Assembly (NCBI GenBank): GCA_001768155.1
Contig: MENC01000288.1
Coordinates: 1-11,743, forward strand
Direction of reading: 5' to 3'
Source of the DNA: Bacteroidetes bacterium GWA2_30_7
GTDB taxonomy: Bacteria; Bacteroidota; Bacteroidia; Bacteroidales; GWF2-33-38
Length of the DNA: 11,743 nt
In this document: one piece after another, positions 6,901-11,743 of the stretch
Layout: the number at the start of each line of letters is the position of its first letter
Numbering within the stretch: position 1 is the first letter of the stretch
The notes under the pieces: model-generated
What the model was told of the DNA's origin: nothing
Database searches by the model: none
Seen by the model: only the letters and a program-made list of their open reading frames with translations
Translations under genes and position numbers: made by a program

Positions 6901-7435
6901 CAACATAAATCTTATCGTTAATTAAAAAACTGAGAAAACAATATTTTTCGGAATAGGGGATTAATTCAACTGTTTTATAATTATACTTATATATACCTGA
7001 TGGAGTGCAAAATAAAATTTCATTTTTGAATATATATGTCTTCCAAACATTAGTAAATTTGCTTTTTGATGAATCTAACTTTTGAGATAATGATTTATAT
7101 TGTAAATTTCCTGAAATATCTGGTGATAAATAACCAAATTCGCTAACAGCTCCTACGAATACTGTCCCTTGTTCATCAATTACCAAAGACCTTACAATTG
7201 AACCATTTGATATTTTTATTTTTCTCCAGTTTACACCATCATATTCCAATACTCCATCGGTATTGCTGCCAAAATACATTACTCCCCTTTTGTCTTTAAC
7301 TATACTCCAGTTTTGTTCAACGGCTTTATATTCATCTGGAGAATAGTTCCTTATATAAGGAATCCCATTCTTATTTATTTGTGAAAAAATAAGGGCAGGA
7401 TATAGAATAAATAATAAGAAAAATATAAACTTCAT
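3971..7435 (-). CDS. Beta-propeller sensor with SpoIIE/PP2C phosphatase output
   Basis: This 1154-residue protein has a signal peptide at 1-18 (MKFIFFLLFILYPALIFS). Next come repeated Reg_prop-type blades to about residue 700 (motifs such as GVLEYDGVNWRKI and VFVGAVSEFGYL), as in Bacteroidota hybrid two-component sensors. A Y_Y_Y domain (about 715-780, LNEGEYTFKVKAKN) precedes one membrane helix (about 787-808), and a charged coiled coil with ERTAEVVRQKDDIEKKN follows to about 880. The C-terminal SpoIIE-type PPM phosphatase starts after SILYAERIQKAILP. Asp913 (SGDFY), Asp930 (ADCTGHG), Asp1083 (TDGFAD) and Asp1145 (DDICVV) match its metal-binding aspartates. No histidine-kinase, receiver or HTH domain is present. 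It should sense an extracytoplasmic ligand and dephosphorylate a phosphoserine protein such as an anti-sigma antagonist; no partner is encoded here. The propeller half looks richer in Asn/Ile and A+T codons than the phosphatase half. The stop is 5 bp from that of the convergent Crp/Fnr gene. Confidence 0.9.
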   Translation of the reverse strand: MKFIFFLLFILYPALIFSQINKNGIPYIRNYSPDEYKAVEQNWSIVKDKRGVMYFGSNTDGVLEYDGVNWRKIKISNGSIVRSLVIDEQGTVFVGAVSEFGYLSPDISGNLQYKSLSQKLDSSKSKFTNVWKTYIFKNEILFCTPSGIYKYNYKTVELIPYSEKYCFLSFLINDKIYVGDYGKGLMLLENGTLKVVNGGDFFALKNIMSIIPADENKLYIGTANNGLFIFDLKTGSVFSDRINLITNDIFSNGILYHGIKGRENNQLYSTLYDNGILNINEQGNIINQINVNNGLIDNMVYNIYNNNENDQLWAATNNGIAKIDINSPIAHFGELSGIKGGVNDIIRFNNILYVATGNGVCYLSFENNLPKFVPIEGINTTWKLAEFIKSNNDTVLLAGTSDGFFEIYAINQIRSIENNIINLIPRERKYYVYYLFPSKIYKDRIYIGGNKELISLTNNENSWKVDFEVKEINDEVRGINEQKDGLIWVCSGVSGVSSINLTNNEIELKKYTENEGLPALTSNYSFNIDNEIIFATKKGLYTFDNNKNFFEPFKKFGDDYSNGKEGVFRLAQNANGDIWLHLENEFEIEKGVIDSRKWIERVYKSGDSYNIDSIPYKVLPNLTYEVIYNDINNITWFGNSKGIYSFDSKINKKYDIPYNTLIRKVIVGVDSIAFLGTYYNKENDSSFIPSLIQPDDLKLSLAYKNNNITFEFAAPFFDNESATVYSSILEGYKEDSWSKWSSKNERIYTNLNEGEYTFKVKAKNIYGIESEVASFEFTILPPWYRTIWAYILYIIIAVVVIYIIIKVYTRRLEMEKIRLEEIVKERTAEVVRQKDDIEKKNSILEVQKVEIERQKDVVTEQKDHIQHILTELKDSILYAERIQKAILPHGEYVEQILKDFFILFKPKDVVSGDFYFATKVNSYVIFAAADCTGHGVPGAFMSMMGVAFLNEIVNDETVQEAGQALDMLRENIIKSLQQTGKPGEQKDGMDISFCVLDEKTNILQWAGANNPMYIVKKQKTDSRLIVKKSEETEIIEPAMSEFDCDLFEIKPDKMPVAIYVKMDKFTNNVIHLEKGDSVYVFTDGFADQFGGEKGKKFMYKPFKRLILSMQDKPMPEQRVILDNAIEEWKAHTDPIINDFFEQIDDICVVSVKVG

Positions 7436-7492
7436 AAATGCAGATAAATCTCAATTTAAACTTTTAAAGATAATCTCTTTATTATTAATAGT

Positions 7493-7522
7493 CAAAAATA
7501 AATATTAAGATGTTAATAACAA
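7493..7522 (-). promoter_or_regulatory. Promoter of the propeller-phosphatase gene
   Basis: On the minus strand TTG (7522-7520) is followed after exactly 19 bp by TATTTTTG (7500-7493), a full match to the Bacteroidota housekeeping promoter TTG-N19-TAnnTTTG. The expected start is near 7488, giving a leader of about 50 nt before the ATG at 7435. The -33 TTG is the end of the T-run of the preceding terminator, so the two elements overlap. Confidence 0.65.
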
Positions 7523-7550
7523 AAAAAGGAGAACATTTGTTCTCCTTTTT
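7523..7550. terminator. Bidirectional rho-independent terminator after the adhesin gene
   Basis: GGAGAAC (7528-7534) and GTTCTCC (7539-7545) form the G/C core of a perfect inverted repeat that extends through AAAAA/TTTTT on both sides. Either strand therefore gives a stem plus U-tract. It lies 27 nt beyond the adhesin stop on the minus strand and separates it from the promoter of the next gene. Confidence 0.85.
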
Positions 7551-7576
7551 ATAAATTCATTAACAGAATTAATTAA

Positions 7577-8254
7577 TTAATTGCCTGATTTTACAAATCT
7601 TATTAATTGATTGTTTACAGTATTATTAAATTTAATAAAATAAATACCATCGGCTTCGTTACTTAAATCAACATTAAACAAATTATTTCCATTTACGGTT
7701 GAAACTTTATTTTTATAAACAACTTGTCCGATTGCATCATAAATTACAAATTCTACATTTACTGAATTAGATGTATTTATTGAAATATTTAATACATCTT
7801 TTGCAGGATTTGGGTAAATTGATGCTGTTAAATAACTATTTACATTATTAATTCCAATATAAAGTTTAACAGTAATAGTGTCTGTTGCTGTACAACCATT
7901 ATTATCGGTAACTGTTACACTATATAAATCATTATTCAAATCTATAGCTGTTGAGGTAGTTTGTGCTAAAGCATCATCCCATAAATATATGTAAGGAGAA
8001 GTTCCACCGGTAGCTATAACAGTTGCTGTTCCATCGCCATTTGCAGATTGGTCTTGGTCATCTGTTGATGATAATGTTAATGAAATTGCTGTTGGTTGGT
8101 TAATAGTTACAGAAACTATTTCAACACAAGAACCTGCATCGGTAACAGTTACTTCATAAATATCAGCAATTAATCCGCTAATGTCTTCTGTTGTTCCTGT
8201 TGTTGTCCAGTAGTAAGTATAAGGAGTTGTTCCACCTGAAACTGTTAAGTCGGC
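7577..8254 (-). pseudogene. 3' part of the SprB-like adhesin after an in-frame stop, with T9SS sorting domain
   Basis: The frame continues unbroken from the codon after the TAA at 8257-8255 to the TAA at 7577. It encodes the rest of one SprB repeat (ADLTVSGGTTPYTYYW...), a further divergent repeat (ATGGTSPYIYLW...), and a T9SS type A C-terminal sorting domain of about 85 residues: ASIYPNPAKDVLNISI, VVYKNKV, ADGIYFIKF, and the end LIRFVKSGN. This tail belongs to the same protein as the upstream frame. No ATG with a plausible start lies near 8254; the TTG at 7939 would begin in mid-repeat. It is therefore best read as the cut-off end of the adhesin, expressed only by readthrough, or as an intact tail if the stop is a sequence error. 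Confidence 0.75.
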
Positions 8255-8257
8255 TTA
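8255..8257 (-). other. In-frame nonsense codon in the adhesin
   Basis: The minus strand reads GCT-GAT-GGT-TAA-GCC-GAC-TTA. The equivalent repeat around 10720-10740 reads GCT-GAT-GGT-TCA-GCA-GAC-TTA. A single C-to-A change turns Ser (TCA) into stop, and the frame is intact on both sides. Confidence 0.85.
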
Positions 8258-11200
8258 ACCATCAGCTAAACCAAAGCAATTTGCATCTGTTCCTACTATA
8301 CTTGCAGTTAATGTACATGAAGCATCGTTAACATAGAATGCTTCGTTAACAGTACAACCATTTCCGTCAGTTACTGTTAGATAGTAATAACCGAATGCTA
8401 AACCAGATAAATCCTCAGTAACGGCTAAATTGTCCCAAGCGTAAGTATATGGTGTAGTTCCACCAGTTACTGTTACATCTATTGCACCATCAGTTGATGT
8501 TGCTGGAACGACTACTGCACTTATTACAATTGCAGAAGGTTCGGTAATTGTTATTGAACCGCTATCTGTACATCCGCTTGCATCTGTCAAAACTCCTGAA
8601 TAAACACCGGCGGCTAAACCTGATAAATCTTCAGTTGTACTTCCATTATCCCAAGCAAAAGTATAAGGAGTTGTTCCACCAGATACTGTTAAGTCAATTG
8701 AACCATTGCTTCCACCATTACAAGTTACATCAGTTGATACTGCTGATGTGTTAATTGCTGTAGGTTCAGCTACTGAAAAATCACTAATTGTGTTACAACC
8801 ATTATCATCATATACAGTAATATCGTAACTACCTGCAACAAGAGAATCAATATCTTCGGTTGTTTCAGAATTACTCCAAGAAAAATAATATGGTGATGTA
8901 CCACCTGTTACTTGTAAGTCTATCGCACCATTATTATTACCAAAACATGTTACAGCATCAACAGTTGCACTTAAACTGATTGCAACAGGTTCTGTAATAG
9001 TTTCAGAGCCAAATACAATACAACCTTGGTTGTCTGTTACAGTTACACTATAAACTCCAGCAGAGATATTAGTTAAACCATCAGTTGTTTCACCACCATT
9101 CCATAAATATGTAAATGGAGATGTTCCACTTATGATTTGTACTGTAACAGAACCTGTACTTGCACCATTACAAGCGACTTGAGTGCCAGTAAAACCAAAA
9201 ACTAAATTACAAGCAACATCGTTAACATAAAATACATCATTAGCAGTACAACCATTTCCGTCAGTTACTGTAAGATTGTAATATCCTGTAGCTAATCCTG
9301 ATAAGTCCTCAGTAACGGCTGAATTGTCCCAAGCAAAAGTATAAGGAGTTGTTCCTCCGGTTACTGTTACGTCTATTGCACCATCAGTTGATGTTGCTGG
9401 AACAACTACAGCACTTATTACAATTGCAGAAGGTTCGGTAATTATTATTGAACCGCTATCTGTACATCCATTTGCATCTGTCAAAACTCCTGAATAAACA
9501 CCGGCAACTAAACCAGATAAATCTTCAGTTGTTTCACCATTATCCCAAGCAAATGTATAAGGAGTTGTTCCACCTGTAATAGTTAAGTCAATTGAACCAT
9601 TGCTTCCACCATTACATGTAACATCTGTAGATACTGCTGAAGAACTTATAGCAGCAGTAGGTTCTGAAATTGTAACTGATGTTGAAACCTGACACAAATT
9701 ATCATCTGTTACTGTAACATCATTTACTGATGCTGACAAACCAGATAAATCTTCTGTTGTAGCTGAATTGCTCCATGCAAAACTGTAAGGAGTTGTTCCG
9801 CCTGAAACTGTTAAGTCAGCAGTACCATTATTTCCGCCATTACATGAAACATCTGAACCAATAATAGAGGCTAATAGTTCTGTTGGGGCTAAAATTGTAA
9901 CTGAACTTATTGAAGTACATCCAATATTATCAGTAACAGTAACGTCATAATTTCCAGCTACTAATCCACTAATGTCTTCGGTTGATTCAGCAGTTGACCA
10001 ATTGTAAGAATAAGGAGTAGTTCCACCAGAAACTGTTAAATCGGCTGAACCATCTGATAAACCAAAACAACTAACATCAGTTTGTGAAATACTACTTGTT
10101 AATGTACAAGGTACATTATTAATAATATATACATCAGTCTCTGAACAACCATTTGCATCGGTTACAGTTACATTATATGTTCCTACCGATAATCCAGATA
10201 AATCTTCAGTTGTTTCTGAGTTATCCCAAGCATAAGTATATGGCGTAGTGCCACCTGTTACTGTAACATCTATTGAACCATCATTTCCTACTGATTCAGG
10301 AATTACTAAAGCACTTATTACAATAGCATTAGGTTCGGTAATAGTAGATGAACCACTATCGGTACAACCATTTGCATCTGTTAATGTTCCAGAATAAACA
10401 CCTGCAACTAACGCTGATAAATCTTCAGAAGTTGAATCGTTAGACCATATAAAAGTATAAGGAGTAGTTCCGCCAGTAACTGTTAAATCTATTGCTCCAT
10501 CATTTCCACCATAACAAGAAACATTTGTTTCAATAGAAGAAACTTGTATTTCAGAAGGAGAAGAAATAATTACTGTGTCTAATAAATCACAAACACCGGC
10601 ATCGCTAATAGTAACAATGTAAGTCCCAGATGATAAGCCATTTAAATCTTCAGTAATTGAATCATTTGACCATACAAATGAATAAGGTGTTGTACCACCT
10701 GATACTGTTAAGTCTGCTGAACCATCAGCTAAACCAAAGCAACTAACATCAGTAGAAGAAATTGAGCTACTTAATGTACAAGATGTATTGGTAATAAAGA
10801 ATGTTTGAGTTTTTGTACAACTATTTGCATCTGTAACTGTTAGATTATAGAATCCAGCAGTAAGTCCTGTTAAATCTTCTGTTGTAGCAGCATTATCCCA
10901 AATAAAAGAGTAAGGAGTTGTTCCTCCAGAAACAGTTATATCAATTGAACCGTCGTTTCCTGCACTTTCAGGAACAATAACTGAACTTAAAAGTATTGCA
11001 TCTGGTTCGCTTATAGTTACAGATGCAGAAGTACTACATCCGTTTACATCTGTTACAACTACATTATAATCACCTGCTGATAAACCGCTAATATCTTGAG
11101 TAATTTCAGCATTATTCCACATATAATTATATGGAGTAGTTCCACCAGAAACAGTTAAATCAGCAGTTCCATCAGCTTGTAAATTACAAGTAACATTCGT

Positions 11201-11743
11201 TCCTGAAATAGAAGCAATAGGAATAGCATTTTCTATAACATCAACATTTGATGAAATACCAATACAACCAATTGCATCTTCAACTGTAACTGAATATGTT
11301 CCAACAGTTGCAATAATTGTTTGAGTAGTTTCACTATTTGACCAAGTATAAGTTGTATATAAACCTGCATCAAGCGTTGTAGTTGAACCTGCACAATAAC
11401 TCAAAGAACCGGTAATTGAAGGAGTTGGAATAGCATTTTCTGTAACAATAACACTTGTTGCACCAGTACAACCGTTTACATCAGTTATTGTTAAGTTATA
11501 CTGACCGGCAGTAGCTGTAATTGTTTGGGTAGTTTCGCTAGTTGACCATAAATAAGAACTAAATGAACCAGCATCAAGAGTTGTATTTGAACCTGCACAA
11601 TAACTTAAATTTCCAGAAATTGATGGTATTGGATTTGCATTTTCAATTACATCTACACTTGCAGTGCCTGTACAACCATTTGAATCAGTTACGGTTACAG
11701 TATTGAAACCAAAAGTTGCAGTTATTGATTGAGTAGTTTCTCC
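8255..11743 (-). CDS. SprB-like giant repeat adhesin, 5' end outside window, truncated by an internal stop
   Basis: The frame is open from the right edge to the TAA at 8257-8255, about 1162 residues. The first part (11743 to about 11226) has Ig-like repeats of 68-69 residues with SYCAGSxTTLDAG and ENAxPxxSI. Then come 13 SprB-type repeats of about 72-76 residues plus the start of a fourteenth, each built on DGSxDLTVSGGTTPYxxxWxN, TEDLSGLxAGxYxVTVTDxNGC and TEPxAI. Most have paired cysteines that could form a disulfide. Family knowledge: SprB repeats occur in large T9SS-exported surface adhesins of Bacteroidota, including the gliding adhesin SprB. The N-terminus and any signal peptide are outside the window. 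The stop replaces the Ser of a conserved LADGSADLTV motif, so this product lacks the sorting domain encoded just downstream. Apparent Met starts inside (TTG at 11404) are not real starts. Confidence 0.88.
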   Translation of the reverse strand, partial: GETTQSITATFGFNTVTVTDSNGCTGTASVDVIENANPIPSISGNLSYCAGSNTTLDAGSFSSYLWSTSETTQTITATAGQYNLTITDVNGCTGATSVIVTENAIPTPSITGSLSYCAGSTTTLDAGLYTTYTWSNSETTQTIIATVGTYSVTVEDAIGCIGISSNVDVIENAIPIASISGTNVTCNLQADGTADLTVSGGTTPYNYMWNNAEITQDISGLSAGDYNVVVTDVNGCSTSASVTISEPDAILLSSVIVPESAGNDGSIDITVSGGTTPYSFIWDNAATTEDLTGLTAGFYNLTVTDANSCTKTQTFFITNTSCTLSSSISSTDVSCFGLADGSADLTVSGGTTPYSFVWSNDSITEDLNGLSSGTYIVTISDAGVCDLLDTVIISSPSEIQVSSIETNVSCYGGNDGAIDLTVTGGTTPYTFIWSNDSTSEDLSALVAGVYSGTLTDANGCTDSGSSTITEPNAIVISALVIPESVGNDGSIDVTVTGGTTPYTYAWDNSETTEDLSGLSVGTYNVTVTDANGCSETDVYIINNVPCTLTSSISQTDVSCFGLSDGSADLTVSGGTTPYSYNWSTAESTEDISGLVAGNYDVTVTDNIGCTSISSVTILAPTELLASIIGSDVSCNGGNNGTADLTVSGGTTPYSFAWSNSATTEDLSGLSASVNDVTVTDDNLCQVSTSVTISEPTAAISSSAVSTDVTCNGGSNGSIDLTITGGTTPYTFAWDNGETTEDLSGLVAGVYSGVLTDANGCTDSGSIIITEPSAIVISAVVVPATSTDGAIDVTVTGGTTPYTFAWDNSAVTEDLSGLATGYYNLTVTDGNGCTANDVFYVNDVACNLVFGFTGTQVACNGASTGSVTVQIISGTSPFTYLWNGGETTDGLTNISAGVYSVTVTDNQGCIVFGSETITEPVAISLSATVDAVTCFGNNNGAIDLQVTGGTSPYYFSWSNSETTEDIDSLVAGSYDITVYDDNGCNTISDFSVAEPTAINTSAVSTDVTCNGGSNGSIDLTVSGGTTPYTFAWDNGSTTEDLSGLAAGVYSGVLTDASGCTDSGSITITEPSAIVISAVVVPATSTDGAIDVTVTGGTTPYTYAWDNLAVTEDLSGLAFGYYYLTVTDGNGCTVNEAFYVNDASCTLTASIVGTDANCFGLADG
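8323..8767. repeat. Two-unit duplication block, copy 1
   Basis: This 445-bp block (a CNGG-class unit plus the following cysteine-less unit) is nearly identical in base sequence to 9217-9664. Long shared runs include the stretch coding for VVVPATSTDGAIDVTVTGG. It differs in length by one codon near the 3' side on the plus strand. Confidence 0.8.
9217..9664. repeat. Two-unit duplication block, copy 2
   Basis: This is the partner of 8323-8767, offset by 894 bp, which is four SprB units. A third, more diverged copy begins near 10114, offset by a further 897 bp. The spacing points to duplication by whole four-unit blocks rather than of single units. Confidence 0.8.
11226..11743. repeat. Ig-like repeats with SYCAGS motif preceding the SprB array
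   Basis: The ENAxPxxSI junctions recur at 204-207 bp spacing (near 11224, 11431 and 11635 on the plus strand), giving 68-69-residue units with SYCAGSxTTLDAG and NGCTG. They lack the GGTTPY core of the downstream SprB units, and the array continues past the window edge. Confidence 0.75.

Larger units (their letters stand above)
7870..11225. repeat. Tandem array of fifteen SprB-type repeats
   Basis: About fifteen units of 215-230 bp are visible, each with a plus-strand signature close to TAAGGAGTTGTTCCACC (reverse of GGTTPY). They fall into classes. One class has CFGLxDGSADL, one has CNGGSNGSIDL with VYSGVLTDANGCTDSGS, and one lacks the first cysteine (PESxGNDGSID or PATSTDGAID). The cysteine-less class is units 2, 5, 9 and 13 counted from the N-terminal side. 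The last unit, nearest the sorting domain, is the most divergent. Confidence 0.85.

Noticed and set aside
7577..7939. Short separate gene starting at a TTG at 7939 and carrying only the sorting domain
   Set aside because: The start lies in the middle of an SprB unit, and the frame is continuous upstream to the nonsense codon, so it is part of the adhesin.
8548..8754. Plus-strand open frame in the adhesin array (Leu/His/Tyr-rich)
   Set aside because: Shadow of the repeat sequence; the composition simply mirrors the repeated codons on the other strand.
7870..11743. CRISPR array, suggested by regular repeats
   Set aside because: The units are about 220 bp, translate in one frame into SprB or Ig-like domains, and have no short identical repeat with unique spacers.
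1..11743. tRNA, rRNA or known riboswitch
   Set aside because: No cloverleaf with a GTTCRA arm, rRNA-like block or recognisable riboswitch core was found by eye on either strand.

Overview
The window looks like chromosomal DNA of a member of the Bacteroidota, probably a free-living or sediment-type Bacteroidales/Marinilabiliales-like organism. The evidence is strong A+T richness, near absence of Shine-Dalgarno sequences, promoter elements of the TAnnTTTG type, a type IX secretion (T9SS) C-terminal sorting domain, SprB-type adhesin repeats, and a Reg_prop/Y_Y_Y sensor. The genus cannot be told from the sequence.

Layout. Positions 3-176 are the tail of an unrecognised plus-strand gene. Positions 177-374 hold a terminator-like hairpin and a large imperfect inverted repeat. 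From 3140 down to 375 on the minus strand runs a compact four-gene sulfur operon: a sulfide:quinone oxidoreductase-like flavoprotein (SQR), a DUF1641 protein, a one-cysteine TusE/DsrC-like sulfur carrier, and a DsrE2-type (DsrE/DsrF/DrsH-like) protein. Facing it, from 3270, is a Crp/Fnr-family regulator. The 129 bp between them carries a perfect palindrome, ATGATAATTATCAT, which resembles an FNR box, nested inside a second 9-bp inverted repeat, with one TAnnTTTG element facing each gene.

The regulator ends 5 bp from the end of a convergent minus-strand gene (7435-3971). That gene encodes a 1154-residue membrane sensor with a periplasmic two-component-type beta-propeller, a Y_Y_Y domain, one membrane helix, a coiled coil, and a SpoIIE/PP2C phosphatase in place of the usual histidine kinase. 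It has a consensus-like promoter whose -33 TTG lies at the end of the T-tract of the preceding terminator.

From 7577 to the right edge (minus strand, start outside the window) lies a giant SprB-like repeat adhesin with a T9SS type A sorting domain. One in-frame TAA at 8257-8255 cuts it: a TCA serine codon in a conserved repeat motif has become a stop, while the downstream frame stays intact to the sorting domain. The repeats show a higher-order period of about 895 bp, four SprB units.

Working model (inference): the SQR oxidises sulfide at the membrane and passes electrons to quinone. The resulting sulfane sulfur may move through DsrE2 and TusE/DsrC-like carriers, with DUF1641 as a probable SQR-associated partner. 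The divergent Crp/Fnr protein, which has cysteines suited to redox or Fe-S sensing, probably controls the operon and itself through the palindrome. The phosphatase sensor and the adhesin appear to be separate transcription units.
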